Shown: positions 8,736 to 18,306, counted from the stretch's first letter. The stretch is 64,000 bases of DNA from Butyrivibrio sp. LC3010 (GCF_000424385.1 NZ_AUJU01000012.1:1-64000), one strand, 5' to 3'. Notes: generated by a model from the sequence alone, not told the origin. Numbers and translations: made by a program.

Positions 8736-9008
8736 TCAACCTGCAACTAAGTTATATTCCTGATAACCATCAATCAAATCTGTTATTTTGTTTGAGTCTC
8801 CAATAACAGATACATATAAAGGCTTAAGTAAGTTAAGCGAAAGAAGTCCAATAATGGATTTTCCGTCGATGTAGCTATGACCGCTACGTACATCGACCTG
8901 GCAGGACGATTTTGAATTCATCTGCACAAACTTAATGATCTGATTTTCGTTTTCGAGACTGATTTTGATATCTTTTGTCATAGTTTTTATCGCGTGCTTA
9001 TCACGCAT
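8736..9008 (-). CDS. HPr-like phosphocarrier-fold protein without the active-site His
   Basis: The 90-aa product follows the HPr fold: an initial strand, then the DGKSIIGLLSLNL segment that matches the conserved region around the regulatory Ser46 helix of HPr. The N-terminal half shows no GxHARPA motif, so the phosphorylatable His15 is absent, while a Ser at the Ser46-like position remains. Such proteins are seen in clostridia that lack a full PTS; a regulatory rather than phosphotransfer role is inference. The start is uncertain: the AGGGGG directly abuts the first ATG, and a second ATG ten codons in has no close ribosome site. The gene ends at the terminator shared with rep. Confidence 0.65.
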   Translation of the reverse strand: MRDKHAIKTMTKDIKISLENENQIIKFVQMNSKSSCQVDVRSGHSYIDGKSIIGLLSLNLLKPLYVSVIGDSNKITDLIDGYQEYNLVAG

Positions 9009-9287
9009 CCCCCTATAAATATTTGTATTTGTAAAAAAATACAGTCATAACGATAGCATAATTAAATTTTATTTTCAATATCTATATGTAGTATGCAATG
9101 AAAAAATAAATACAATATATCGATACATGACCATACATTATTGCGTCAAAATGTGTGTAAATTGCGAATAATTGCGAAAAAAACGGTTAATTCCATAAAA
9201 AAACTATTAAATCACAGATTATTCACACTTCTTATGATATATTGAATATGTAAAAAGAGAAACTTAAGAAAGGGCCAGGTGACGCTA

Positions 9288-9941
9288 ATGAAAAAGGTTT
9301 TATTTTATGGTGATTCCAATACCTACGGGTTTGATCCTCGTGGAATGATGGGTGGTCGCTTTCCGGAATCAGAGAGGTGGACAGACATACTGGCAAGTAA
9401 AATGTATGGTGAGTGGCGGATTTTTTCAGATGGTATGAATGGAAGAGTGATACCGGACAATCCATATTCATTACTTTCTTTAGATAAATCTGTACTGGAG
9501 TATAGTCCTTTAGATTTATTTGCAGTAATGCTCGGAACCAATGATCTTATAAATATGTCGGTTCCTGACGCTGAAGCTGTTTCATCAAAAATGAGAGATT
9601 TTATAGAAAGACAACTGAATAGAACAGAATTTATAGACAATAGAACCGGATTTTTACTAATATCTCCTCCAAGAATTCTTCCACATATGGATGAAAATTT
9701 GGAAGAAGCAGAAGCTCAGAGAAAGAGATTTTCATCTGAACTGGATATAATTGCGCAGGAATTTGGTATTTTTTTTGCTGATGCAAGTGAGTGGGACCTT
9801 GATATGTCTTTTGATGGAGTACATCTTTCAGCTCAAGGTCATCAGGAATTTGCAGCGAAGATGGCAGATATATTACAGGGAATTGATCTCACTGCTGAAA
9901 GGCAGGAAGTTGATGACTATGTATGTGTTCATTTAGCTTGA
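9288..9941 (+). CDS. SGNH/GDSL-family hydrolase
   Basis: About 217 residues with all blocks of the SGNH family: GDSNTYG near the N-terminus (nucleophile Ser), DGMNGR (Gly block), MLGTNDL (Asn block) and DGVHLS near the C-terminus (Asp and His). These are serine esterases acting on acyl or acetyl esters; the closest style is the arylesterase or acetyl-esterase group found in carbohydrate-degrading clostridia. There is no signal peptide, so it is cytoplasmic. The ATG at 9288 with AGGTGA before it is preferred; a GTG at 9279 is the alternative. A strong hairpin terminator follows. Confidence 0.85.
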   Translation: MKKVLFYGDSNTYGFDPRGMMGGRFPESERWTDILASKMYGEWRIFSDGMNGRVIPDNPYSLLSLDKSVLEYSPLDLFAVMLGTNDLINMSVPDAEAVSSKMRDFIERQLNRTEFIDNRTGFLLISPPRILPHMDENLEEAEAQRKRFSSELDIIAQEFGIFFADASEWDLDMSFDGVHLSAQGHQEFAAKMADILQGIDLTAERQEVDDYVCVHLA

Positions 9942-9974
9942 GAGTTGTATTGTTATAATATAATTTAACTACTG

Positions 9975-10010
9975 AAAAATCCACGAAGTTATCGACTTTG
10001 TGGATTTTTT
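9975..10010 (+). terminator. Terminator after the SGNH hydrolase
   Basis: The arms aaaaatccac..aagt and actt..gtggattttt form a stem ending in six T. Confidence 0.85.
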
Positions 10011-10044
10011 ATTGCATAATATATAGAGAGTGGTATTGTATTAT

Positions 10045-10061
10045 TTGACCATATTAGTCAA
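10045..10061. promoter_or_regulatory. TTGACC-n5-AGTCAA dyad before the acetyltransferase gene
   Basis: Fourth copy of the dyad seen at 2892, 3017 and 7262. As before rep, it is followed by TTAACGAT and then TTTAGTAGTTTTGGGGGAT (about 10097-10115), which resembles an iteron half. Two genes thus share the same upstream module. Confidence 0.5.
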
Positions 10062-10123
10062 CTTAACGATTACTAAATATCACATGATATGGTTAATTTA
10101 GTAGTTTTGGGGGATGTAAATAG

Positions 10124-10681
10124 ATGAAAATTGGTGAGAGGAAAGTGACAATTAAGGGAGGAAAAGAGCTTAAACTGCGAACTCCTGGCAAAGAGGATGC
10201 TGAAAAGGTGCTTTCTTTCAGGAGAGAGGTTGCCGGAGAAACTATTTTTCTTACCAGATACCCTTATGAAATAGAGAATTCTATCGAAAAAGAACGAGAG
10301 ATAATAGGCAATTATTCCAGAGCAGAGCATTTGGGGATGCTGGGGATATTTGACGATGATAATATAGTTGCGATAACATCAGTAAGTCCGATCGGGTTGA
10401 CATTTAAGACAAGACATAGGGCTTCTGCTGAACTCGTAGTCAGGAAAAATTATTGGAACCTTGGTCTTGGATCTTTTCTTTTGGATATGGCTATCGAGAT
10501 GGCAGGAAATTGTGGATATGAGAGACTTGAACTTAGTGTTTTCGCAGATAATTCACGTGCAATCAGATTATATAAAAAGAAGGGATTTATAGAATGTGGT
10601 CAGATTCCGCAAGCTTTTAAAATGATGGATGGCAAGTATCACGATGAGATACTGATGTCAAAGAATTTATGGAGACATTAA
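10124..10681 (+). CDS. GNAT-family N-acetyltransferase
   Basis: The 185-aa protein has the GNAT core. The acetyl-CoA loop is YWNLGLGSFLLDMAIE (an R/QxxGxG/A variant), preceded by the ASAELVVRKNY strand and followed by LELSVFADNSRAIRLYKKKGF, the classic motif B. The substrate cannot be told from sequence. GGGGGAT lies eight to ten bases before the ATG. The next gene starts four bases after the stop, so the two form an operon with the tRNA-dihydrouridine synthase; a modification of a translation component is possible but unproven. Confidence 0.85.
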   Translation: MKIGERKVTIKGGKELKLRTPGKEDAEKVLSFRREVAGETIFLTRYPYEIENSIEKEREIIGNYSRAEHLGMLGIFDDDNIVAITSVSPIGLTFKTRHRASAELVVRKNYWNLGLGSFLLDMAIEMAGNCGYERLELSVFADNSRAIRLYKKKGFIECGQIPQAFKMMDGKYHDEILMSKNLWRH

Positions 10682-10684
10682 AAC

Positions 10685-11662
10685 ATGAGAACAACATTTG
10701 CACCGATGGAGGGGATAACAATTTATTGCTATAGGAATGCCCATCATAAGATTTTTGGTGAAGGTATTGATTATTATTACACTCCATTTTTATCGGTTTA
10801 TAAGCATCACGCTATTAAAAAGCGTGATATGCGTGAAATTCTTAAGGAAAATAATCTGGAAAAAGGTGTTAAGATTATACCCCAGATAATGACGAATAAG
10901 GCAGATGAGATAATATGGGCACTCAGGGAGCTTAAATCTCTTGGATATGATGAGATTAATCTCAATATGGGGTGTCCTGTAGGAACGGTTGTCAGCAAAG
11001 ACAAAGGATCAGGTATGCTAAGGGAACCGGATAGGTTATACGAGATATTCTCTGAAGTGTTTGAGGATGAGATCACAGAGCAGGTGAAATTTACAGTAAA
11101 AACTCGATTAGGATTAACTGATCCGTATGAATTTGAGAATATATTGCCGGTTTTAAATAAGTTTCCATTTGATGAAGTTATAATACATCCAAGGGTGAGA
11201 ACTCAAATGTATAAGGGGACGCCTGATATGGAAGTATTTCGATGGGCGTATGAAAACAGCAAAAATCCGGTTGGATATAATGGAAATATTTTTACAGGAG
11301 ACGATTATAAAAAAATTGTGGAAGAATTTCCTGATTTAGAAGAGATAATGATTGGCAGAGGACTGGTTTCAAATCCGGCATTGGCCAGGGAGATATTGAC
11401 AGGAAAAGAAATAACCATAGAAGAAATTAAGGAATTTATGGATGAGCTTCAGGTGAGATATAAGGATGAGATTTTTTCTGATGATTCAATCATGCATAAA
11501 ATGAAAGAAATATGGTTTTATGTAGGGAATCTTTTGGAAAAAAAGGATGGAACAGAAGCAGATACTTACATTCACAAAATCAGAACATCAAAAAATGTAT
11601 CAGAGTATAGAAATGCTGTCAGAACAGTCTATAAGGAGTGTAGAATTAAAAATTCACTATAA
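10685..11662 (+). CDS. dus: tRNA-dihydrouridine synthase
   Basis: The 325-aa FMN-dependent TIM barrel reduces uridines in the tRNA D-loop. Seen: the N-terminal FAPMEGIT motif, LNMGCPVGTVVSKDKGSGML with the catalytic Cys, the VKTRLG strand, VIIHPRVRTQMYKG, VGYNGNIF and IMIGRGLVSNP for phosphate binding. The length fits the bacterial Dus family. The gene is coupled to the upstream acetyltransferase. Which Dus subgroup it belongs to needs alignment. Confidence 0.93.
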   Translation: MRTTFAPMEGITIYCYRNAHHKIFGEGIDYYYTPFLSVYKHHAIKKRDMREILKENNLEKGVKIIPQIMTNKADEIIWALRELKSLGYDEINLNMGCPVGTVVSKDKGSGMLREPDRLYEIFSEVFEDEITEQVKFTVKTRLGLTDPYEFENILPVLNKFPFDEVIIHPRVRTQMYKGTPDMEVFRWAYENSKNPVGYNGNIFTGDDYKKIVEEFPDLEEIMIGRGLVSNPALAREILTGKEITIEEIKEFMDELQVRYKDEIFSDDSIMHKMKEIWFYVGNLLEKKDGTEADTYIHKIRTSKNVSEYRNAVRTVYKECRIKNSL

Positions 11663-11670
11663 GAAAAAAT

Positions 11671-11706
11671 ACATCAAAACATCATGACATCATGATGTTT
11701 TGATGT
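11671..11706. repeat. Perfect 36-bp palindrome made of five ACATCA octamers
   Basis: ACATCA starts at 11671, 11679 and 11687, and TGATGT at 11693 and 11701, so three direct and two inverted hexamers keep an exact 8-bp step. The arms are 17 bp with a 2-nt centre. It lies between converging genes and is flanked by A6 on the left, so it could also terminate transcription. The same octamer register occurs in the AT-rich region upstream of parA and at 55358-55379. Confidence 0.7.
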
Positions 11707-11718
11707 TTATAATACGCA

Positions 11719-11877
11719 CTATTCAAGCCCCTGATCTTTCATAAGCATTTCATGGATGGCTTTTGCTAAAACTTCATCCGGAGCGGCTCTGAGTTTTTTT
11801 TGTTTAACTGTTTCTTCAGATTTATTAGGGATGTCAGGCAAGGATTCCTGTTTTTGATCTTTTGTTTTTGCAGCCAT
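11719..11877 (-). CDS. Small hypothetical protein, 52 aa
   Basis: ATG at 11877 (minus) runs to TAG at 11719 and encodes a very polar 52-aa peptide rich in Lys, Glu and Gln, starting MAAKTKDQKQESLPDIPN and ending in an amphipathic helix. GGAG lies eight bases before the ATG. It resembles no family that I recognise. It lies opposite the dus operon and just before HU. Confidence 0.55.
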   Translation of the reverse strand: MAAKTKDQKQESLPDIPNKSEETVKQKKLRAAPDEVLAKAIHEMLMKDQGLE

Positions 11878-12067
11878 ATCACTACTCCAATAAAAAATTG
11901 AATCTAAAATGATTACGGTTACCTCTAATAAAATAATATCACTAATGAGATAAATAATACAGACTATAGATTTTTTTATGCGAAAAAACGTATAAATGCG
12001 TTGCTTTAACTGATAGGTAGTGGTAGAATTGCTTTAGTTTCTAAAAAATCAAAAGGGGGAATTAAAA

Positions 12068-12346
12068 ATGAATAAAACAGAACTTGTAGAAGCAATTGCA
12101 AAGGAAACAGGCCTTTCTAAGAAGGATTCAGAGAAAGCGGTTAAAGCATTTATCGATGTTGTTTCAAAAACACTTAAGAAGAAAGATAAGGTTCAGCTTG
12201 TTGGTTTTGGTACATTTGAGACATCAAAGAGAGCAGCAAGAACCGGTAAGAATCCTCAGACAGGTGACACAATCAAGATTCCTGCTTCTATTGCTCCGAA
12301 ATTTAAGCCAGGTAAGGCTTTAAAGGATCTTGTTAACAAGAAATAA
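12068..12346 (+). CDS. hup: HU-family DNA-binding protein
   Basis: The 92-aa product is full-length HU: the N-terminal helices MNKTELVEAIAKETGLSKKD, the VQLVGFGTFE hinge, and the DNA-binding arm AARTGKNPQTGD..IKIPAS with the conserved Pro that intercalates in DNA. HU and IHF often assist iteron-controlled origins, so its place 4 kb from the origin is notable, though HU is also a general nucleoid protein. AAGGGGGA precedes the ATG. A strong terminator follows. Confidence 0.95.
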   Translation: MNKTELVEAIAKETGLSKKDSEKAVKAFIDVVSKTLKKKDKVQLVGFGTFETSKRAARTGKNPQTGDTIKIPASIAPKFKPGKALKDLVNKK

Positions 12347-12365
12347 TTAAAGATATATTCTTTAT

Positions 12366-12398
12366 CCCCCGGAGTACAGATGTATTCCGGGGGTTTTT
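12366..12398 (+). terminator. Terminator of the HU gene
   Basis: The stem ccccggagtac/gtattccgggg is followed by TTTTT. Confidence 0.9.
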
Positions 12399-12501
12399 AT
12401 TTAGAGAATCATTTGGGCAGGTTCTTAAAGAGTTATTCTGAGCCATGCAAGTCCACTTAGTTAGTGGAGTTTGTTAAACATATATTTTACGAGGATTTAT
12501 T

Positions 12502-12996
12502 ATGAAAAAAATATTTCAATCTTTTATCATTACATTTGTTGTTGTATTAGCCATAGGTGGTATTTTCCTTTATAGTAAGGATACATTGTTTGGTAGCGAC
12601 GGCTCAGAAAAGGCTATTAATTCTAGTGAGAATGGAGCCAAAAGTGGAGTAACAGGTGCTATTCAGGATGCAAAAAAGGAAGTATTAAAAAGTGTTGCAA
12701 AAACCATTGTTGATAAGGCAGTTGATCAGTATGCAGGCAACGCCAGCTCAGAAGTTAAGGAGATACTTGACTCTGTATCTGAAGAGGACAAGGATAGAGT
12801 TACAGATATAATGATTGATAATATTTCTATTGAAGATATTCCGGATGTGGAATCCTATATATCAAACAAGGATGTAAACGGATTAAAAGATTATGCTAAA
12901 GAGAAGCTTACGGAAGAAGATTATTCTGAGCTTACAGGAATATTAGAGAAGTATTCTGAGGATGCTCTTAAAAAGATAGATGGAGTTTCAAAATAA
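12502..12996 (+). CDS. Membrane-anchored hypothetical protein
   Basis: The 164-aa product has one N-terminal hydrophobic helix (residues about 6-24) with no lipobox, then a mainly helical acidic domain outside the membrane, including repeated patterns such as SEEDKDRVTDIM and TEEDYSELTGIL that look like short helical hairpins. I do not recognise a family. ACGAGGA precedes the ATG by about nine bases. The MATE exporter begins three bases after its stop, so both are probably cotranscribed. Confidence 0.7.
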   Translation: MKKIFQSFIITFVVVLAIGGIFLYSKDTLFGSDGSEKAINSSENGAKSGVTGAIQDAKKEVLKSVAKTIVDKAVDQYAGNASSEVKEILDSVSEEDKDRVTDIMIDNISIEDIPDVESYISNKDVNGLKDYAKEKLTEEDYSELTGILEKYSEDALKKIDGVSK

Positions 12997-12999
12997 TAT

Positions 13000-14436
13000 A
13001 TGAGTAAAGCTGAAGTGACAATATCGGAAGCGATAAAAGTTAAGCTTCCACTTAGAGAATGCCTGATTGGAGAGCCACATTTTTACAAAAAAGTGGCTCT
13101 TGTTGTTATACCAATGATTATTCAGAACACATTATCTAATGTGGTCGGATTACTGGATAACGTTATGGTGGGCCAGGTTGGCACACTTGCTATGTCCGCT
13201 GTAGCTATAGTTAATCAGCTGATGTTTGTTTATATGCTTTGTGTATGGGGAGCATTAGCCGGTGCAGGCATATTTGGAACGCAGTATTTTGGTAAGCGGG
13301 ATTTTGAAGGTGTAAGGTTTACCATGCGGTTTAAGATGATTGTAGCTTTGGTTATAACATTTTTAGCTATGATGATCTTTTTAGTTGCAGGGGAAGGACT
13401 TATAAATCTCTACATTGCGAAGGATACACCCTTGGTGGATGCTGAACAGACATTAAAACTAGCCAGGGAGTATCTGCTTATTATGCTTATCGGAATAATT
13501 CCGTTTGGAATTACACAGGTATATGCAGGAACGATCAGAGAATCAGGAAAAACAACATTACCAATGATAGCCAGTATGTCAGCAATGGTTATCAATTTTA
13601 TATTTAATTTGCTTCTTATCTTTGGATATTTGGGCTTTCCTAAGCTTGGTGTAATCGGAGCTGCAATAGCGACTGTTATTTCTAGATTTGTTGAGTGCGC
13701 TATAGTTTGTATAAAGGGTCATATTAATCATGTGGATTATTCCTTTTTAGAAGGCTTATATAGTAATTTTCATGTACCGGTAAGCCTTGTATGGCCGATA
13801 ATGACAAAATCACTCCCACTTCTTGCTAATGAGTTTTTATGGAGTCTTGCACAAGCAACTTTGCTTCAAAGCTATTCTATAAGAGGTATAGAAGTAATTG
13901 CGGCTATGAATATAGCTAATACCATTGCACAGATATTTAATGAAGTTTTCCTGTCTCTTGGTAACTCATCTTCAATTATTGTTGGTCAGGAGCTGGGGGC
14001 AGAACACTATTTAGATGCCAGAAAATATGCGTGGAGAATGGCTAGTTTAAGTGTTGCAAGTTGTATTATCATGGGAACATTACTTAATTTGGTAGCACCT
14101 GTTATTCCTCAGGTATATAATACTGAACCTGAGATAAAAGCTTTGGCAACTGAATTTATCAGAGTTGTAGCTTTAGTAATGCCGTTAAATGCATTTGCTA
14201 ATGTTTCGTATTTCATATTGCGTTCCGGTGGTAAAACCATGATTACCTTTTTATTTGATAGCTGTTTTTCATGGCTTGTTAGTGTTACTGCGGCAAGAAT
14301 TCTTGCAGGATATACCACGATGCCGGTACAAACAGTTTATTTGTGCGTATGTTCTCTTGAATTTATTAAGTGTACGATAGGCTTTATTTTGGTAAATAAA
14401 GGTGTCTGGGTAAAGAATATCGTAAAGAAAGCATGA
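13000..14436 (+). CDS. MATE-family multidrug/metabolite exporter
   Basis: The 478-aa protein has the twelve hydrophobic helices of MATE transporters. Each half begins with the family pattern, seen at VVIPMIIQNTLSNVVGLLDNVMVGQVG in the first half and at SLPLLANEFLWSLAQATLLQSYSIRG in the second, with VGQELGAEHYLDARKYAWR at a mid-protein loop. These proteins export cationic compounds using Na+ or H+. The substrate is unknown. A weak GGAG lies about 14 bases before the ATG, so translation may be coupled to the upstream gene. Confidence 0.92.
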   Translation: MSKAEVTISEAIKVKLPLRECLIGEPHFYKKVALVVIPMIIQNTLSNVVGLLDNVMVGQVGTLAMSAVAIVNQLMFVYMLCVWGALAGAGIFGTQYFGKRDFEGVRFTMRFKMIVALVITFLAMMIFLVAGEGLINLYIAKDTPLVDAEQTLKLAREYLLIMLIGIIPFGITQVYAGTIRESGKTTLPMIASMSAMVINFIFNLLLIFGYLGFPKLGVIGAAIATVISRFVECAIVCIKGHINHVDYSFLEGLYSNFHVPVSLVWPIMTKSLPLLANEFLWSLAQATLLQSYSIRGIEVIAAMNIANTIAQIFNEVFLSLGNSSSIIVGQELGAEHYLDARKYAWRMASLSVASCIIMGTLLNLVAPVIPQVYNTEPEIKALATEFIRVVALVMPLNAFANVSYFILRSGGKTMITFLFDSCFSWLVSVTAARILAGYTTMPVQTVYLCVCSLEFIKCTIGFILVNKGVWVKNIVKKA

Positions 14437-14741
14437 GTAGGTATAGAGTATAAAATTTCTCAGAAATTCTGAACTCTATATAATATTGAATTTCTCAGCA
14501 ATTTTGAATCCAATACTAATATCGATTTCCTTAGAAATTCGATATTAGTATTGGACCAGGTTCTTGTGAAGTGAAGGCGTGTCCTGCCAGAGGCAGGATG
14601 CTTGAACGTATTTTTATCTTTGCGCTCAAGAAGTCATAAGTAATAAAACTTTTATGAATTCACGTATAAACAAATCCGGTTTTCTGTGTTACGATTTTTA
14701 TGCACGGCGATAGTCGATTGTATCAATTATGGGAGAGCAAT
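14437..14741. other. Intergenic region with nested hairpins
   Basis: It holds a 17-bp perfect inverted repeat at 14509-14525/14539-14555 (tccaatactaatatcga), repeated TTTCTCAGaAATT motifs at 14458-14470 and 14490-14504, the hairpin tcctgcc/ggcagga at 14582-14598 and the sequence TTGCGCTCAAGAAGTCATA at 14620-14638. That last motif recurs at 22941-22959 (inverted) and, less well, at 52929-52947. Confidence 0.5.
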
Positions 14742-15428
14742 ATGGATACAGAAGCACCAACTTGGATACTCACGGACAAGATTTTTTCAGAAGATCATAT
14801 GTTTACCAGAATCCTTGGATATGCTATTGAAGAAAATCTGACAGAAACATATCAGGCACTGTATTATGCTAGAGAAAAACATTCCGGACAAACAAGAAAG
14901 AAAAGTCCATTTACCCAGGAGCATATTCCGTATATAATCCACCCATTAATGATGGCATGTCATGCGCATGCCATGGGAATAAAAGATGATAGGGTTCTTG
15001 CAACAATACTGCTGCATGATGTTTGTGAGGATTGTAATGTAAAACCTGAGGATTTGCCGTTTTCTGACGCAGTAAAAACAGCTGTTATGTTACTTACAAA
15101 GCCTGTAGGATGTGCAAAATCGAAGGATAAAGTCAGGCTATACTACAAAGGTATAGCTTCTAACAGTATTGCATCAATCGTGAAAGCACTGGATAGGTGT
15201 AATAATGTTAGTCTCATGGCCCTGGCTTTTTCAACTGAAAAGATGATAGAGTATGTCGAAGAAACCCAGGAATATGTATACCCTATACTTGAGAAATTGA
15301 AATATGAGTATTCGGAATATAATGACGCATCGTTTTTAATAAAATATCAGCTAAGAAGCACGATGGAGACTATTAAAGCGTTTATTTTAAAGGCAAATAA
15401 TAAACAACAGTCTCCATCAGGTTCGTGA
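14742..15428 (+). CDS. HD-domain (p)ppGpp hydrolase-like protein
   Basis: About 228 residues from the ATG at 14742, which has GGGAGAG five bases upstream; an earlier ATG at 14700 lacks a site. The metal-binding HD signature of RelA/SpoT and Mesh1-type hydrolases is present: IIHP (H67), LLHDVCED (H92, D93) and KALDRCNN (D151). No synthetase or regulatory domain follows, so it resembles a small alarmone hydrolase. Hydrolysis of (p)ppGpp is the likely activity, but related HD proteins act on other nucleotides. A bidirectional terminator separates it from the converging cellobiose phosphorylase gene. Confidence 0.8.
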   Translation: MDTEAPTWILTDKIFSEDHMFTRILGYAIEENLTETYQALYYAREKHSGQTRKKSPFTQEHIPYIIHPLMMACHAHAMGIKDDRVLATILLHDVCEDCNVKPEDLPFSDAVKTAVMLLTKPVGCAKSKDKVRLYYKGIASNSIASIVKALDRCNNVSLMALAFSTEKMIEYVEETQEYVYPILEKLKYEYSEYNDASFLIKYQLRSTMETIKAFILKANNKQQSPSGS

Positions 15429-15496
15429 ATAACCTGATTTACTGTATCACACATGATTAGAAAGATTGCAAATCAGTTAAGATCTTTGCTCAAATG

Positions 15497-15536
15497 AAAA
15501 AAGCTCCCACAGACCTTAAATCTGTGGGAGCTTTTT
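15497..15536. terminator. Bidirectional terminator between HD gene and cellobiose phosphorylase
   Basis: A 16-bp stem (aaaaagctcccacaga and complement) with A5 and T5 at the ends, between converging genes. Confidence 0.9.
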
Positions 15537-15556
15537 AGGAAGTGATAAGTAAAGTA

Positions 15557-17989
15557 TCAGCCCATTATAGCTTCAACATTGTACTCTTTTACTGATGGAT
15601 CATGAGGTATAACATTACCCTCAATCTCTTTACCATTAACGATCAGCTTTTTAATGCCTTTTTCTGCACCATTTGTCTTAACACTAATGTTATAAGTAGA
15701 TCCTCTGTATTTTCTTGTAAGCTCAAAATCACCAAAATCAGAAGGAACACAAGGATCAACGGATAATCCTTTGTGTGTAGGGTAAATTCCGAGAATATAC
15801 TGTGAAATATTTACAAAGGTCCATGCAGCAGTACCTGTCAGCCAGCTATTTTTGCCCTGACCGAAAAACTTAGCATCTTTTCCTGCAACCATCTGAGAGT
15901 ATACATACGGTTCTGTGCAATGGATATCACTTATCTCTTCAACATAAGCAGGGCAAGTCTTTTTATAAATCTCAAAGGCTCTGTCGCCATGACCTAAAAC
16001 AGTCTCTGCGATTGAAACCCATGGGTTATTGTGACAGAAAATACCTGCATTTTCTTTATATCCCGGAGGATAAGAGCTAACCTCACCAAGTTCAAGATGA
16101 TATTCTGTGTATGCAGGCTGAAGAATCATAACACCATACTTTGTATCAAGACGCTCCTTTACACTCTTAAGAGCCTTCTCAGCAAGACCTTCTTTTACGC
16201 CAATTCCTGCAAGTACGCAGAAGCCCTGAGGCTCGATGTAGATCTGACCTTCTTTGCACTCGTGTGAGCCTACCTTATTGGAGTATGCATCATAAGCACG
16301 AACAAACCATTCTCCGTCCCATCCTGCAGTGCAAACTGCATCATACATTTTTTTAACTTCGAGACGTGCTCTGTCTGCTTCGGTCTGATCACCCTTAAGT
16401 TCGCACAGCTGAGCATATTCCTCACCATATTTTACGAACATTCCTGCAATAAATACAGATTCAGCAACAGGTCCCTCACTGGGGCCAAAGGTCTGGAATG
16501 ATTCACCGGGATGAGCAGAGAAACAGTTAAGATTAAGGCAATCATTCCAGTCTGCACGACCTATAAGCGGAAGATCATGAGGACCTTTGTGATTGACAAT
16601 ATAATCAAAGCTTCTCTTTAAATGGTTCATGAGAGGTGTTGCAACACTCATATCATTGTCGAAAGGAACTATTTCATCAAGAATAGTTGTATCCCCAGTT
16701 TCTCTGATGTAAGCACTTGTGCCGGCGATCAGCCATAACGGATCATCGTTGAAGCCTGAACCGATATCAGAGTTTCCTTTTTTGGTAAGGGGCTGATACT
16801 GATGATAAGCACTTCCGTCCTGGAACTGAGTAGATGCTATATCTATGATACGCTCTCTTGCTCTGTCGGGTATAAGATGAACGAATCCCAGGAGATCCTG
16901 ACATGAATCACGGAAGCCCATTCCACGACCGATTCCTGACTCATAATAAGAAGCGGAACGTGACATATTAAAGGTTACCATGCACTGATACTGGTTCCAA
17001 ATATTGACCATGCGATCAACCTTATCATTGCCGGACTTAATGTGATATATGGAAAGAAGGTTATCCCAGTATGAACACAGTTCTTCGAGAGCCTTCTCAA
17101 CATCTGAATCGGACTGATATTTTGCAAGGAGATCATTTGCACGCTTTTTGTTTATAATTCCGTGTGATTCCCATTTTTCATCTTCAGGGTTTTCAACATA
17201 TCCTAAAACGAAATTGAAGGTCTTTGTCTCACCGGGAGCAAGTGTTATGTTTATCTGATGAGCTGCAATGGGAGACCATCCGCTTGCTACAGAATTAGTA
17301 AGCTGTCCGGCAAATACACTGTCAGGATGATCAGGACCATTATATGCACCAAGAAATGCATCACGACTGGTATCAATTGCATCCACTTTTGAATTTACAG
17401 AATAAACAGCGTAATGATTTCTTCTCTCACGATATTCTGTCTTATGGAAAATAGTAGAATCTACGATTTCCACTTCACCTGTGCTTAAGTTACGCTGGAA
17501 GTTCTTCATATCATCGTCAGCATTCCAAAGGCACCATTCAACATATGAGAATAACTGGATGTTTTTCTCAGCTGAGCTGTTATTGGTTAATTCAACATGA
17601 GAAATTTCACAGGTATCATTCATAGGAACAAATGTCAGGACTGAAGCCTTAACAGAGTTCTTCTCAGAGGTGAATTTGCTATAACCTATGCCATGGCGGC
17701 ATTCGTAGGAATCAAGTTCAGTCTTAACAGGCTGCCAGCCGGGATTCCATACAGTATCATTATCCTTTATATAGAAATATTTACCGTTATTATCGTAAGG
17801 GACATTATTATAACGGTATCTGGTAAGTCTGAGTAACTTTGCATCTTTGTAAAATGAATAGCCACCACAAGTATTAGATATTAAAGAAAAGAAATCCTTA
17901 TTACCAAGGTAGTTGATCCAAGGTAATGGAGTCTTGGGTGTTGTGATCACATATTCGCGATTTTTATCGTCGAAAAACCCGTATTTCAT
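15557..17989 (-). CDS. cepA: GH94 cellobiose phosphorylase
   Basis: The 810-aa protein has the length and sequence of cellobiose phosphorylase, which splits cellobiose with phosphate to glucose-1-phosphate and glucose in the cytoplasm. Seen: the N-terminal beta-sandwich starting [15 protein letters not shown], the [19 protein letters not shown] loop and the catalytic region [11 protein letters not shown], whose Asp is the general acid, followed by [17 protein letters not shown]. No signal peptide. The ribosome site is AGGAGG in the leader (minus strand near 17998). A LacI-operator-like TTAAACGATTAA (18011-18022) sits just upstream, and the divergent LacI gene and ABC importer suggest a cellodextrin operon. 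Confidence 0.93.
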   Translation of the reverse strand: MKYGFFDDKNREYVITTPKTPLPWINYLGNKDFFSLISNTCGGYSFYKDAKLLRLTRYRYNNVPYDNNGKYFYIKDNDTVWNPGWQPVKTELDSYECRHGIGYSKFTSEKNSVKASVLTFVPMNDTCEISHVELTNNSSAEKNIQLFSYVEWCLWNADDDMKNFQRNLSTGEVEIVDSTIFHKTEYRERRNHYAVYSVNSKVDAIDTSRDAFLGAYNGPDHPDSVFAGQLTNSVASGWSPIAAHQINITLAPGETKTFNFVLGYVENPEDEKWESHGIINKKRANDLLAKYQSDSDVEKALEELCSYWDNLLSIYHIKSGNDKVDRMVNIWNQYQCMVTFNMSRSASYYESGIGRGMGFRDSCQDLLGFVHLIPDRARERIIDIASTQFQDGSAYHQYQPLTKKGNSDIGSGFNDDPLWLIAGTSAYIRETGDTTILDEIVPFDNDMSVATPLMNHLKRSFDYIVNHKGPHDLPLIGRADWNDCLNLNCFSAHPGESFQTFGPSEGPVAESVFIAGMFVKYGEEYAQLCELKGDQTEADRARLEVKKMYDAVCTAGWDGEWFVRAYDAYSNKVGSHECKEGQIYIEPQGFCVLAGIGVKEGLAEKALKSVKERLDTKYGVMILQPAYTEYHLELGEVSSYPPGYKENAGIFCHNNPWVSIAETVLGHGDRAFEIYKKTCPAYVEEISDIHCTEPYVYSQMVAGKDAKFFGQGKNSWLTGTAAWTFVNISQYILGIYPTHKGLSVDPCVPSDFGDFELTRKYRGSTYNISVKTNGAEKGIKKLIVNGKEIEGNVIPHDPSVKEYNVEAIMG

Positions 17990-18306
17990 CGATATTCCTC
18001 CTAAAAATTCTTAAACGATTAAGCCTATTGTCATTCTCGATTATATAGGTTAAATACCCATATTTCAAGTAAAAATAAAATAAATAACATAATGATATGA
18101 TTTGAATATTTTCGAAAAGGTTAAGAAATAGTCTGCCTTAACATAATGATTTAGAGAAAATGTTAAATTTTTCATGTTAAAATTTGTCAAAAAACAACAA
18201 AATGATACAAATTGCACAAGAAAATAAAAAACATATATTGCTTTTATAGAAAATGTGATGTATAGTCAAGTTACGAAAACGTTTGAGGAATACATAAGGG
18301 GTATAG
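17990..18306. promoter_or_regulatory. Divergent control region with two LacI-type operators
   Basis: TTAAACGATTAA at 18011-18022 lies close to the phosphorylase start, and ACGAAAACGTTTGAGG at 18273-18288 lies just before the lacI-type gene; both carry a central CG in an A/T-rich palindrome as in LacI/GalR or cre sites. The rest is AT-rich and probably holds both promoters. Confidence 0.6.

Noticed and set aside
14509-14555. Terminator of the MATE exporter gene
   Set aside because: The 17-bp stem is strong but AT-rich, and no T tract follows. It is recorded as part of the intergenic region only.
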